From Streptomyces abikoensis (GTDB lineage: Bacteria; Actinomycetota; Actinomycetes; Streptomycetales; Streptomycetaceae), in NCBI RefSeq assembly GCF_014648775.1, contig NZ_BMRT01000003.1, forward strand, positions 760,051 to 824,050: a stretch of DNA of 64,000 nt, given 5' to 3'. The notes below the pieces were generated by a model. The model was not told the DNA's origin and searched no databases. It saw only the letters and a program-made list of their open reading frames with translations. Shown piece after piece: positions 1 to 8,694 of this stretch. The stretch's first letter is position 1. The number at the start of each line of letters is the position of its first letter. Both the position numbers and the translations under genes were made by a program.

Positions 1-3
1 CTC

Positions 4-1728
4 TCAGTCCTCCCTCGCCACGCCCGCCGTGCTTTCCACCGTCCATGGCCAGTCGGCGGCGCCCGGGAAGAGGAGGGGGACCTTCACGCGGACGCTCGCG
101 CTGTAGACCCCGGCCGCCGGGCCCGGTCCGCAGGACGGTTCCGTGTGCCAGGACTTCGGCATGTCCGCGCGGGCCGCCGCCGCGCAGTCGCGGCCGACGA
201 CGCCCGCGCGGGCGCCCTTGTCGGCGGCGTGCCCGGCCAGGGAGTAGCTGTAGCCGACCAGGACGCACTGCCAGACGACGGCCAGCGCGACGAGGATCAG
301 CGGCAGGATCCCGACGAACTCCACCGCGACCTGACCCCGGTCGCCGAAACGCTCGCCGAAGCGGTCTCGTCGCCGGAAGCGGCCGCCGGCCGGGGGCACC
401 GGGGACAGCTGCTCCGGGCCCGTGCCCGGGCCCGTGCCCCCGCCGGTGGGAGCCGTGGCAGCGCCGCCCTCTATGGCACGGCGCCTCCGCAGGCCGCCCA
501 GCGCTGCCGGGCGTTCGGCGGCGCCCGTACGGGCCGGGGACGTGGCCAGGCCCAGTTCGCCGGCCAGGGTCCACAGGGCCTGGCGGACGCCGGAGCGGGC
601 GTCGAGGTCCTGCATCCGGCCGGAGTCCACGGCGCCCTGGAGCTCCTTGTAGCCGGCCGGGATGGTCGTGCGGGCGGCGCGGGTGCCGGTGGAGCGGGCG
701 ATGAGGGGCGGCTGGATCTCCGCGTTGCGGGTGTGGCGGTTGACCACGGTGGTCGTCTCCTCGGCCGTGCGGATCTGAAGCCGTTCCCAGAGCCGGACCA
801 TGCGCTTGGCCGCCCTGACGGACACCACGTCCGGCGTGGTGACCAGTAACGCCAGGTCGGCCGCCTCGATGACGGCGGCGCCCGCCGCGGTGATCTGGGT
901 GCCGCAGTCGGCGACGACGAGTTCGTAGCGGCCGCGCAGGGCGGCGGTGATCTGCCGCGCGGCGGGTTCGCCGACGTCCTCGCCGCGTTCGCCCTCGGCC
1001 GGGGCGAGGAGCAGGCCGAGGCCGGTGGGGTGGGGGAAGACGGCGTCCGCCAGGACGCGCGGGGTGATGTCGCTGATGCCGGCGAGGTCGGCGATGGACC
1101 GGCGGAACTGTACGTCGAGGTAGGAGGCGACGTCGCCGGACTGGAGGTCCAGGTCGGCGAGGGCGACGGCCCGGCCGGCGGCGGAGGCGGCCAGGGCGAG
1201 CTGGACGGCGGTGACGGTCGTGCCGACGCCGCCCTTGGCGCCGACGACGGCGACGAGCGTGCCGCCCGCCCGGTCGGAGGCGGCGCTTCCGTCAGCGGTT
1301 CCCTCGGCCGCCGCGCCCAGATGACGGCGGACCCCGCTGGCCCAGTGCGCGGCGGCCTGGACGCGGGCGCCCAGTTCCTCGTAGGTCGGCGGCAGTATGG
1401 CGAGGCCGCGCGCGCCGACGTCCATGGCGGCGGCGTAGAGGGCGGGCCCGGCGTCCGCCGACATGAGGATCACGCCGGTGGCGGGGAAGCGCAGGGCGAT
1501 CTCGCGGACGCTTTCGAGGGCGGGCGCGGGCCCGAGGCGCTCGTGCACGAGGACGACCTCGGGCAGGTGGGCGATCCCGCCCGCGCCCAGCGCGGCGAGC
1601 GCGTCCAGCAGGCGGGCGGAGTCGCCGACGCCGGGCAGGACCGCCACGCCGGGGAGTCCGGCGAGCACTCCGGCGACGGCGCGGGCGGTGCCGGGGTCGC
1701 CGACGGCCGGGAGGATTCTGATCGTCAC
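4..1728 (-). CDS. CpaE-like MinD/ParA ATPase fused to a TadE-like pseudopilin
   Basis: Predicted 574-residue protein of a Tad/Flp pilus system. Residues about 1-135 look like the receiver-like domain of CpaE. A deviant Walker A motif, KGGVGTT, lies at about 165-171 and is followed by a MinD/ParA-type ATPase domain to about 400. After a Gly/Arg-rich linker, residues about 462-574 form a TadE-like segment: RGQVAVEF followed by one hydrophobic helix and a secreted-type tail. CpaE normally stays at the inner membrane and localises the secretion machine; TadE is a minor pilin. The GTG at 1728 was chosen because upstream codons look noncoding. An internal GTG at 399 with a distant GGAG could also start a separate 131-residue TadE. 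The gene follows cpaB by 52 bases on the same strand; further tad genes would lie left of the window. Confidence 0.8.
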   Translation of the reverse strand: MTIRILPAVGDPGTARAVAGVLAGLPGVAVLPGVGDSARLLDALAALGAGGIAHLPEVVLVHERLGPAPALESVREIALRFPATGVILMSADAGPALYAAAMDVGARGLAILPPTYEELGARVQAAAHWASGVRRHLGAAAEGTADGSAASDRAGGTLVAVVGAKGGVGTTVTAVQLALAASAAGRAVALADLDLQSGDVASYLDVQFRRSIADLAGISDITPRVLADAVFPHPTGLGLLLAPAEGERGEDVGEPAARQITAALRGRYELVVADCGTQITAAGAAVIEAADLALLVTTPDVVSVRAAKRMVRLWERLQIRTAEETTTVVNRHTRNAEIQPPLIARSTGTRAARTTIPAGYKELQGAVDSGRMQDLDARSGVRQALWTLAGELGLATSPARTGAAERPAALGGLRRRRAIEGGAATAPTGGGTGPGTGPEQLSPVPPAGGRFRRRDRFGERFGDRGQVAVEFVGILPLILVALAVVWQCVLVGYSYSLAGHAADKGARAGVVGRDCAAAARADMPKSWHTEPSCGPGPAAGVYSASVRVKVPLLFPGAADWPWTVESTAGVARED

Positions 1729-1780
1729 CGGGAGCCTGCCTCCTCCATCCACACTCGGGTCCTCGAATCCTCGGGTCCGG

Positions 1781-2500
1781 CTACTTGTCACCGTCGAGGG
1801 TGTACGTGCGGTCGCTTCCGCCGACGGGTTCCTGGCTGCCGGGGGCGACGAGGGCGAGCCGGACGTGCGAGGCGAACGACTCGGCGTAGGCGACGCGCTG
1901 GGCGTCCTTGGTGTCCAGGGCGAAGGTGATCGGCACGGCCTCGCCCGCCTGCCGGGTGGTGGCGGCGGACCGGCTGTCGCCGTCCCGCTTGAAGGGCGTG
2001 AGCTTGCCGACGTCGATGACCTGGGCACCGCTGACGATCACCTTGGAGACGGGCTTGGCGCCCTGTTCCTTGGCGTCGAAGGTGGCGTAGATGTTGACCC
2101 GCGCGCCCGGCTGGATCTTGCCGGCGACGCCCGTGGCCGCGTCGATCATGATGGCGATCTCCTGCTTGCCGGGGGCGAGGGCGGGCCGGGCGACGATCAT
2201 GTCGCTCTGGAGCAACGAGCCCTTCCGCAGCGGGGTGACGGCGATCTTGCCGTGCACGGCGGAGAGGTCGGTGACGGCGGTGACGGGGAGCCAGCGCCTG
2301 GGCATGGAGATCTTCTCGAACTCGTCCGTGTCCAGGTCGCGGTAGGCGGGGATGTCGGTCTTCAGCCGGTACGCGGTGATCTCGGGTCCGGTCTTCGACT
2401 CGGCGTCGTGGATGACCGAGAACACCCCGGCGAACGCGCCGACGGCGCAGAGGGCCGACAGGAGCAGCAGGACGATGCCGCGTCGCTGGCGTGAATTCAT
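1781..2500 (-). CDS. cpaB: Flp pilus assembly protein CpaB (SAF domain)
   Basis: 239-residue inner-membrane/periplasmic protein of the Tad pilus system. Residues about 9-30 form one membrane helix after a short basic N-terminus. The next stretch (KTDIPAYRDLDTDEFEKI and on to about 110) matches the SAF/CpaB fold, including the proline-rich LRKGSLLQSDMI element. The C-terminal half has the RcpC/CpaB beta-rich pattern with PGARVNIYATF. In other bacteria CpaB associates with the outer secretin; in a monoderm it probably works on the cell-surface side of the membrane as an assembly scaffold. It sits directly upstream of the CpaE-TadE gene, so the two are probably co-transcribed. The start codon at 2500 has only a weak, distant GAGG. 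Confidence 0.85.
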   Translation of the reverse strand: MNSRQRRGIVLLLLSALCAVGAFAGVFSVIHDAESKTGPEITAYRLKTDIPAYRDLDTDEFEKISMPRRWLPVTAVTDLSAVHGKIAVTPLRKGSLLQSDMIVARPALAPGKQEIAIMIDAATGVAGKIQPGARVNIYATFDAKEQGAKPVSKVIVSGAQVIDVGKLTPFKRDGDSRSAATTRQAGEAVPITFALDTKDAQRVAYAESFASHVRLALVAPGSQEPVGGSDRTYTLDGDK

Positions 2501-2624
2501 GGGGTGGCGAACCTCGTTCGGACCGGGGTCGGGGGCGGGACGGGCATCGGGTCAGGCATCGGGGCGGGCTGCGGGTCAGGCATCGGGGCAGGCATCGAAA
2601 CGGTCATCGGACGGTCGCGCCCGC

Positions 2625-3593
2625 TCAGCGGCCGCTCGTCGCCTGGGCGGCGTGGCGGGCGCCGGGCCCCCGGGCGACGGGCGGGCCGAGGGCGTGGGAG
2701 TGGGCGCGGGAGTGGGCGGTGCGGTCGCCGGCTGCGCCGGCCTCGCCGGTCGCGGCGTCCGCGCGCGGCACGGGCGCGGAGCAGAAACCGCAGCGGTCAC
2801 CGATGAGTTCGAGGCCGCACCAGCGGCACTCCTCGCGGCGCACGGAGGTGACGAGCTGGTAGAGCACGGACGGGTCGGGGATGGCGGCCGCGAACTCGAC
2901 GGCCCGCCGGTTGCCCCACCAGCGCCGGGAGTCGGCGGGCAGCGGGAGGATCTCCTGGACGCCCTGGACGCGCCAGCCCGGGGCGAGGGTGTCGGTGACC
3001 CAGTCCTCCCCGGTGCCGGAGCGGGGGCGGGAGCGGGCGACGGTCAGCCGGGTGGCGAAGCCGGGGCCGTCGGGGGTCTCGCCGGGCCCGGTGCGCAGCA
3101 GTCTGCGGGCGGGATTGACGAGGACGCCGAAGCGGGTGCCCGGAACGAGCGAGCTGACGTGCGCGCCGATGCCCACGTCCACGCGGTCGCAGCGGGCGAC
3201 GGAGGACAGCTGGGCGCCCGCGTAGATGTAGTGGGTGAGCAGCCGGGCGGCGGAGGCGAGCACGCCGGGGCTGAGGTCGGAGACCGACAACTGCCGTAAC
3301 TGCCGGGCCAGGACGCCGACGGCGAGCGGTGGCAGGGCGACGGGCAGCAGGGCGACGCGGTCGCTCTCCAGGACCGAGCGCACGGTGTGCAGCCGGCGGA
3401 CGTAGGCGGCGGGGAGGGAGTCGGGGTAGAGGACGACGAGGTGCCCGCACTGTTCGAGCAGGAGGGCGGCCTGGGTGACGGCGGTCTCCAGGGGCTGCTC
3501 CTCGGGGGGCCGCAGCACGGCGGCCGCCGGGACGGGCCCGCCGGGCGGGGGGAGCACCAGATCGGAGCTGGTGACCGCTATCGCAATCGGCAC
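2625..3593 (-). CDS. Conserved hypothetical with C-terminal zinc ribbon, tad-linked
   Basis: 322-residue cytoplasmic protein of unknown function, with no signal peptide or membrane helix. The only clear motif is a CxxC-x8-CxxC zinc ribbon at residues about 256-271 (CRWCG...RCGFC), followed by a low-complexity Ala/His/Gly tail. The middle holds alternating hydrophobic strands and helices. The GTG at 3593 was chosen because GGGGAAG lies 5-6 bases upstream; an alternative GTG at 3611 lacks this. It is the first gene of the leftward group with cpaB and the CpaE fusion, so a regulatory or assembly role in the pilus operon is possible. That is inference from position only. The 124 bases before cpaB hold imperfect repeats of a GGGTCAGGCATCGGGGC type. 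Confidence 0.65.
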   Translation of the reverse strand: MPIAIAVTSSDLVLPPPGGPVPAAAVLRPPEEQPLETAVTQAALLLEQCGHLVVLYPDSLPAAYVRRLHTVRSVLESDRVALLPVALPPLAVGVLARQLRQLSVSDLSPGVLASAARLLTHYIYAGAQLSSVARCDRVDVGIGAHVSSLVPGTRFGVLVNPARRLLRTGPGETPDGPGFATRLTVARSRPRSGTGEDWVTDTLAPGWRVQGVQEILPLPADSRRWWGNRRAVEFAAAIPDPSVLYQLVTSVRREECRWCGLELIGDRCGFCSAPVPRADAATGEAGAAGDRTAHSRAHSHALGPPVARGPGARHAAQATSGR

Positions 3594-3748
3594 GTCGGCT
3601 TCCCCGTTCACTCCGGCCGCGGGGGCTCCGGCGGTCGCAGATCGATACTGCCCAGTGCTGGCGCCTCCGCACTTTATCCACGAATGGAGCGGCTGAGAAC
3701 AGTTCCTCGATGTTTGCCCCACGGGGTGGTGGCGGTGGTGCCGAAGCC

Positions 3749-3777
3749 TTGACGAAAGCATTGGTCTGGACCACATT
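3749..3777 (+). promoter_or_regulatory. Possible chitinase promoter
   Basis: TTGACG (3749-3754) and CACATT (3772-3777) are spaced by 17 bases, with the DasR-like site lying in the spacer. The -35 is good and the -10 is weak. Placing it about 90 bases before the chitinase start is plausible, but other hexamers could serve. Confidence 0.3.
3760..3775 (+). promoter_or_regulatory. DasR-like operator (dre)
   Basis: The core TGGTCTGGACCA (3762-3773) is a near-perfect dyad and closely resembles the DasR consensus ACTGGTCTAGACCACT. DasR is the N-acetylglucosamine-responsive GntR repressor that controls chitin genes in Streptomyces. The site lies about 90 bases before the chitinase start and overlaps the candidate promoter, as expected for repression relieved by amino sugars. 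Confidence 0.7.
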
Positions 3778-3866
3778 GGCGCCACGGACGGTGGCCACCG
3801 TTCCGTATGAACACCCCCCAATCACACCTCATCGCAGCGTCAACTTCCTTCCCACCGGAGGCAGTA

Positions 3867-5642
3867 GTGGAACGCATACCCGACCATCGGCACCGGCCAC
3901 GTCCGCCCCGCCCACCCCTCAGACGCCGACTCGGACGACGACTCGGACGACGCTTCGGCGGCGCCCTCGCCGCCGTCGCGCTCGCGACCGGCGGACTCGT
4001 GGCCCTGGGCGGTACGAGCGCGGGGGCCGCCCGGGCCGCCGCCCCGGCCGCCGACGGCCCGAATCTCGTCAAGAACCCCGGCTTCGAGTCCGGCCTCTCC
4101 TCCTGGAGCTGTACCGGCGGCAGCGGCACGACGGTCGCCTCACCCGCGCACTCCGGCTCCGCCGCGCTCCGGGCCGCCCCCACCGGCTCGGACACCGCCA
4201 CGTGTGCGCAGAGCGTGAACGTGCGGCCCAACTCCTCCTACACGCTGAGCGCGTGGGTGCGGGGCTCGTACGTCTACCTCGGCGCGAGCGGGACGGGCAC
4301 CACGGACGCGTCGACGTGGACGCCGAACGCGGCCGACTGGCAGCAGCTCACCACCGGTTTCACAACCGGAGCGAACACCACCTCCGTCACGGTGTTCACC
4401 CATGGGTGGTACGGGCAGCCCGCCTACTTCGCCGACGACATCACCCTCACGGGTCCCGGCGGCGGCGACCCGGGCGATCCCGGCGGCCAGGTGCCCGACG
4501 CGCCGGGCGGGCTGGCGGCCGGCGCGGTCACCGCGTCGTCCGTGGCCCTGAGCTGGCAGGCCGTGCCCGGCGCGACCGGCTACACCGTCTACCGGGACGG
4601 CGCCAGGGCACTGTCGACGACCGGTACGTCCACCACCGTCACCGGGCTGGCGGCGGCCACCTCGTACCGCTTCCAGGTGACGGCTTCCAACGCCGCCGGC
4701 GAATCGGCCGCCTCGGCGGCCGTCACCGCCACGACGGCCGGGGGCGGGGGCGGCACCCCGGGCGTGCCCCGGCACGCGGTGACCGGCTACTGGCAGAACT
4801 TCGACAACGGCGCCACCGTCCAGAAGATCGCCGACGTCCCGGCCGCGTACGACATCATCGCCGTCGCCTTCGCGGACGCGACGACCACACCCGGGGCCGT
4901 CGACTTCGCCCTCGACCCGGCGCTGAAATACCCGGAGGCGGCGTTTAAAGCGGACATCGCCGCCAAACAGGCGGCGGGAAAGTCCGTCGTCATCTCCGTC
5001 GGGGGCGAGCGGGGCGCGGTGAGCGTCAACGACGCGACGTCCGCGAACAACTTCGCCGACAGCGTGTACGCGCTGATGCGGAAATACGGCTTCAACGGCG
5101 TCGACATCGACCTGGAGAACGGGCTGAACCCGACGTACATGACGCAGGCGCTGCGCGCGCTGTCGGCGAAGGCGGGCGACAAGCTCGTCATCACGATGGC
5201 GCCGCAGACGATCGACATGCAGTCGACGTCCTCGGCCTACTTCAGGACCGCGCTCGACATCAAGGACATCCTGACCGTCGTCAACACGCAGTTCTACAAC
5301 AGCGGCGCGATGAACGGCTGCGACGGGAACGTGTACGCGCAGGGCTCGGTGGACTTCCTGACCGCGCTGGCCTGCGTCCAGCTGGAGGGCGGGCTGGACC
5401 CCTCCCAGGTGGGCCTGGGGGTGCCCGCCTCGCCGCGTGGGGCGGGCAGCGGGTACGTGGCGCCGTCCGTGGTCAACGCGGCCCTGGACTGCCTCACCAA
5501 GGGGACGGGCTGTGGTTCGTTCAAGCCGTCGCGTACGTACCCGGGGCTGCGGGGCGCGATGACGTGGTCCACGAACTGGGACGCCACGGCGGGCAACGCC
5601 TGGTCGAACGCGGTGGGGGCGCACGTTCACGGTTTGCCGTAG
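3867..5642 (+). CDS. Secreted GH18 chitinase with carbohydrate-binding and FnIII modules
   Basis: 591-residue secreted endo-chitinase. A long Arg-rich N-terminus and hydrophobic segment (about 30-58) form the export signal; adjacent RR pairs leave Tat export possible. A CBM-like jelly-roll begins at PNLVKNPGFESG (about 65-195), followed by a Gly/Pro linker, a fibronectin type III domain (about 212-295) and the GH18 barrel (about 305-591). The catalytic motif reads NGVDIDLE, with the acid glutamate near 417; the first Asp of the usual DxxDxDxE is Asn here, the other acidic residues are present. The GTG at 3867 was preferred over an ATG at 3807 because GGAGG lies five bases before it. A DasR-like operator upstream suggests induction by chitin breakdown products. 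Confidence 0.93.
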   Translation: MERIPDHRHRPRPPRPPLRRRLGRRLGRRFGGALAAVALATGGLVALGGTSAGAARAAAPAADGPNLVKNPGFESGLSSWSCTGGSGTTVASPAHSGSAALRAAPTGSDTATCAQSVNVRPNSSYTLSAWVRGSYVYLGASGTGTTDASTWTPNAADWQQLTTGFTTGANTTSVTVFTHGWYGQPAYFADDITLTGPGGGDPGDPGGQVPDAPGGLAAGAVTASSVALSWQAVPGATGYTVYRDGARALSTTGTSTTVTGLAAATSYRFQVTASNAAGESAASAAVTATTAGGGGGTPGVPRHAVTGYWQNFDNGATVQKIADVPAAYDIIAVAFADATTTPGAVDFALDPALKYPEAAFKADIAAKQAAGKSVVISVGGERGAVSVNDATSANNFADSVYALMRKYGFNGVDIDLENGLNPTYMTQALRALSAKAGDKLVITMAPQTIDMQSTSSAYFRTALDIKDILTVVNTQFYNSGAMNGCDGNVYAQGSVDFLTALACVQLEGGLDPSQVGLGVPASPRGAGSGYVAPSVVNAALDCLTKGTGCGSFKPSRTYPGLRGAMTWSTNWDATAGNAWSNAVGAHVHGLP

Positions 5643-5649
5643 GCGACCG

Positions 5650-5685
5650 GGTGCCGGACGGGCCGAGGTCAGCCCGCCCGGCACC
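5650..5685. terminator. Bidirectional hairpin between convergent chitinase and protease
   Basis: GGTGCCGGACGGGC (5650-5663) pairs with GCCCGCCCGGCACC (5672-5685) with one mismatch and an eight-base loop. It sits between two converging stop codons, so it can serve both genes. There is no U-tract, which is usual for Streptomyces. Confidence 0.65.
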
Positions 5686-5700
5686 GCAGGACCGAGCCGG

Positions 5701-6588
5701 TCAGCGGCGGGTCAGTTCCTCCCCCGCCGGCTTCGGGAGCTCGCAGCCCGGCAGGTCGAGGTCGATCTTGTTGCCGGTGCCGACGCACTTCGTGATGCCG
5801 TACGTCTGCTCGGCGTAGTTGATGCCCCGGCGGACGGTGACGGTGCCGTTCTCGTCGACCTCGCACGGGTTGTTCATCGTGCAGCGCTCGCCGTTCTCGT
5901 TGCCCGTGTTGTTGATGGCGACGACCTTGCCGGAGTTCACGTCGATGACGGGCGAGCCGGACGTGCCACCTATGGTGTTGCAGGACGGGGTGTAGCGGAG
6001 CGAGTCCTTCCAGGTCCAGTCGGCCTCGCGGAGCTGGTGGACGAACCCGTCGACGTTGCAGGAGTAAATGCGCTTCCAGTAGCCGGAGACGACCTTGATG
6101 GGCGTGCCGGCGACGGGGTGGTCGCCCGAGAGACGGAGGGCGTCGATGCCGTACTGCTGCTTGATCCGCGCGTAGGTGGTGTTCAGCTCGTAGAGCGTGA
6201 CGTCGGTGTCCGTCATCGTCGCGTACGAGACCTTGGTGGCCTGGAGCGTGGCGACCTTGCCGGCGGTGGAGTTGAGCAGGCTGAAGGTGCGGCTGGAGGG
6301 CTGGTCGACAAGGACCTCGCCGGGGCCGGGCATGCCGGTCTCCAGGCAGTGGCCGTTGGTCATCACGAGGGCGGGGTCGTTGTCCGCCGAGCTTGGCATG
6401 CGGATCAGCGAGCCGGAACAGTTGCTCAGCGCCACGGTGCCGGCGAAGTCGACGGCTTTGGTCTTGGCCTTGGCCTGCGCGGCGGCCGGTGTGGCCGGTG
6501 CGGCCGTGGCGGGTCCGGCGCCGACGCCGGCGACGGTCGCCCCGGTGAGCAGCAGCGTCGTGAGCGCACCGACGAGAGGTCGTCTCAT
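5701..6588 (-). CDS. Secreted trypsin-like serine protease
   Basis: 295-residue exported peptidase of the chymotrypsin fold. A signal peptide (MRRPLVGALTTLLL to about residue 30) precedes the domain. The catalytic triad is visible: His80 in TNGHCLE, Asp near 129 in DTDVTLYE and Ser near 210 in GGTSGSPV. Several Cys (SNC, GHC, YSC, PSC, RCTMNNPC, TKC, PGC) suggest disulphides outside the cell. The start at 6588 was chosen for GGAGAGGA just upstream; an earlier start at 6666 would add a non-signal extension. It converges on the chitinase and is divergent from the carboxypeptidase, making a small cluster of secreted degradative enzymes. The substrate is not predictable. Confidence 0.88.
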   Translation of the reverse strand: MRRPLVGALTTLLLTGATVAGVGAGPATAAPATPAAAQAKAKTKAVDFAGTVALSNCSGSLIRMPSSADNDPALVMTNGHCLETGMPGPGEVLVDQPSSRTFSLLNSTAGKVATLQATKVSYATMTDTDVTLYELNTTYARIKQQYGIDALRLSGDHPVAGTPIKVVSGYWKRIYSCNVDGFVHQLREADWTWKDSLRYTPSCNTIGGTSGSPVIDVNSGKVVAINNTGNENGERCTMNNPCEVDENGTVTVRRGINYAEQTYGITKCVGTGNKIDLDLPGCELPKPAGEELTRR

Positions 6589-6813
6589 GGGGGGTGGTCC
6601 TCTCCGTTCAGAAGTGCATCCGGTTTTGACGTGTGCATTGTTGGGGCCGGTGTGGGCGCCCGGCAATCAAGCGGTCTGAAGTGGTGGGGAAGTTGGCCTG
6701 TTTCCCTCGCACACTTCTCCTTGACCCGCTCATGACATCCCTCGAACACTGGGGAGGATCGGCACAGCGAACACCCCCCTCATTCGTCGCACGAACGCCC
6801 CTCAGGAGGCCGC

Positions 6814-8220
6814 ATGCGACCCCACACCCCCCGTACCCGCAGGAGCCACGGCCGGTGGGCCGCCGCCACGGGCGCCGCCCTGCTCACCCTGGCCATGGCC
6901 GCCCCTGCGTCCTCGCACGGCGCGGACCGCCCGGACCGCTCGAACGGAACCTTCTCGAACGGAACGTTCTCGAACGGCACCCGGACGGACGGCACTCACG
7001 CGGATGAGATCCGTGCGAACGACACCCGCTCGTACGAGGTCGCCGGGCCGAGAACCGCCGCCCAGCGCACCGCCGTCGCCGCGACCGGCGTCTCGGTCGA
7101 CGCCGTGCGGAAGGACTCCGTCGTCGTCACCGCCAACGCCGCGCAGGTCGAGCGCATCCGCGCCATGGGCCACCGGGTGACGGCCCTGCCCGGCGCCCCG
7201 GACCGCGGCCGCGCCGCCCAGCCGTACGACTTCCCGCCGGCGGACTCGAAGTACCACAACTACGCCCGCGCCATGGCGGAGATCGACGCGGACATCGCCG
7301 CGTACCCGTCCCTCATGAGCAAGCAGGTCATCGGCAAGTCCTACGAGGGCCGGGACATCATCGCCGTGAAGGTCACCAACGGCTCGGCGCCGACGGACGC
7401 CGCCAAACCCGAGGTCCTCTTCACCCACCACCAGCACGCCCGCGAGCACCTGACCGTCGAGATGGCGCTGTACCTGCTCAAGGAGTTCGGCTCCCAGTAC
7501 GGCAAGGACGCGCGCGTCACCAAGATGCTCGACAGCCGGGTGATCTGGATCGTGCCCGACGTCAATCCCGACGGCGGCGAATACGACATCGCCACCGGCA
7601 CCTACCGCGGCTGGCGCAAGAACCGGCAGCCCAACGCCGGTTCGAACTCCCGGGGCACGGACACCAACCGCAACTGGGACTACAAGTGGGGCTGCTGCGG
7701 CGGCTCGTCGGGCAGCACCGGCTCGGAGACCTACCGCGGCTCCGGCCCGGAGTCGGCCCCCGAGGTGAAGGTCGTCGCGGACTTCGTCCGCAGCCGCGTC
7801 GTCGGCGGCAAGCAGCAGATCAAGGCCGCCATCGACTTCCACACCTACAGCGAGCTGGTGCTCTGGCCGTTCGGCTGGACGCACGACGACACGGCGCCCG
7901 GCATGACGCAGGACGACCGCGACGCGTTCGCGACCGTCGGGAAGTCCATGGCCGCGAGCAACGGCTACACGCCGGAGCAGTCCAGCGACCTGTACATCAC
8001 GGACGGGTCGATCGACGACTGGCTCTGGGGCAACCAGAAGATCTTCGCCTACACCTTCGAGATGTACCCGGACTCGAGCGGGGCGGGCGGCGGCTTCTAC
8101 CCGCCGGCATCGGTCATCGACCGCGAGGTGGCGCGCAACCGGGAGGCGGTGCTCCAGCTCCTGGAGAACGCGGACTGCATGTACCGGTCGATCGGGAAGG
8201 AGCAGCAGTACTGCTCATGA
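6814..8220 (+). CDS. Secreted M14 zinc carboxypeptidase
   Basis: 468-residue exported metallocarboxypeptidase. A signal peptide covers about 1-36. It is followed by a polar stretch with a repeated SNGTF unit (15-bp DNA repeat at 6940-6981) and a propeptide-like region with the FMN-like [12 protein letters not shown] segment. The catalytic domain starts near [13 protein letters not shown]. Zinc ligands are seen in QHAREH (HxxE) and later in AIDFHTYSE; the catalytic glutamate fits AYTFEMYPD. The [11 protein letters not shown] element is typical of actinobacterial carboxypeptidase T/A-like enzymes. It removes C-terminal residues from peptides outside the cell. AGGAGG lies a few bases before the ATG at 6814. 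Confidence 0.92.
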   Translation: MRPHTPRTRRSHGRWAAATGAALLTLAMAAPASSHGADRPDRSNGTFSNGTFSNGTRTDGTHADEIRANDTRSYEVAGPRTAAQRTAVAATGVSVDAVRKDSVVVTANAAQVERIRAMGHRVTALPGAPDRGRAAQPYDFPPADSKYHNYARAMAEIDADIAAYPSLMSKQVIGKSYEGRDIIAVKVTNGSAPTDAAKPEVLFTHHQHAREHLTVEMALYLLKEFGSQYGKDARVTKMLDSRVIWIVPDVNPDGGEYDIATGTYRGWRKNRQPNAGSNSRGTDTNRNWDYKWGCCGGSSGSTGSETYRGSGPESAPEVKVVADFVRSRVVGGKQQIKAAIDFHTYSELVLWPFGWTHDDTAPGMTQDDRDAFATVGKSMAASNGYTPEQSSDLYITDGSIDDWLWGNQKIFAYTFEMYPDSSGAGGGFYPPASVIDREVARNREAVLQLLENADCMYRSIGKEQQYCS

Positions 8221-8243
8221 CCGCCCCGCTCCGCCCCTGCTGG

Positions 8244-8275
8244 GTCCGGGCCCGCTGACGTCCGGGCCCGCTGAG
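8244..8275 (+). repeat. 16-bp tandem duplication after the carboxypeptidase gene
   Basis: Two adjacent copies of GTCCGGGCCCGCTGAC/G (8244-8259 and 8260-8275) fill the gap between the carboxypeptidase stop and the convergent ridA stop. No clear terminator stem other than GGGCCC self-pairing is seen. Confidence 0.7.
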
Positions 8276-8277
8276 GC

Positions 8278-8694
8278 TCAGCCCAGGACCGCGAGCGCGT
8301 CGATCTCGATCAGGAGGCCCTTCGGCAGGCCGACGTAGACCGTCGTCCGGGCCGCGGGGGCCTCCTTCAGGTCGGCGAAGTAGTCGTTCCAGATCTCGTT
8401 CATCTCCGCGAAGTGCTCCGTGTCCGTCAGGTAGACGCGCAGCATCACCACGTCCTCCCAGCTCGCGCCGCCCGCCTCCAGCACGGACCGGACGTTGGCC
8501 AGCGTCTGGAGCGTCTGCTCGCGCAGACCCGGGCCGGCGACGACGGGGCCGTCCTGCCCGGGCTCGGCGGGCAGGAAGCCGACCTGCCCGGCGACCTGGA
8601 GGATGTTCCCCTTGCGCACGCCGTGCGAGAACGTGGCGGGCGGGGTGGTGTGGCCGGCGGGGGTGACGGCGGTTTTGGAGATCTTGTCGCTCAT
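8278..8694 (-). CDS. RidA-family enamine/imine deaminase
   Basis: 138-residue cytosolic protein of the YjgF/YER057c/UK114 family, normally a trimer that hydrolyses reactive enamines and imines such as 2-aminoacrylate released by PLP dehydratases. Family features include QVAGQVGFLP, the LANVRSVLEAGGAS helix, VVMLRVYLTD and the C-terminal RTTVYVGLPKGLLIEIDALAV. The RTTV arginine used for carboxylate binding is present. Its ATG overlaps the iclR stop as ATGA, and iclR overlaps the kinase in the same way, so the three are one translationally coupled operon. Its position beside a D-serine/D-threonine-type PLP enzyme suggests protection against or processing of imino acids made there. Confidence 0.88.
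   Translation of the reverse strand: MSDKISKTAVTPAGHTTPPATFSHGVRKGNILQVAGQVGFLPAEPGQDGPVVAGPGLREQTLQTLANVRSVLEAGGASWEDVVMLRVYLTDTEHFAEMNEIWNDYFADLKEAPAARTTVYVGLPKGLLIEIDALAVLG

Noticed and set aside
2797..3825. Long Arg/Pro-rich minus-strand frame overlapping the zinc-ribbon gene
   Set aside because: Composition is that of a GC-rich shadow frame; the other frame has hydrophobic cores, a CxxC pair and a good SD.
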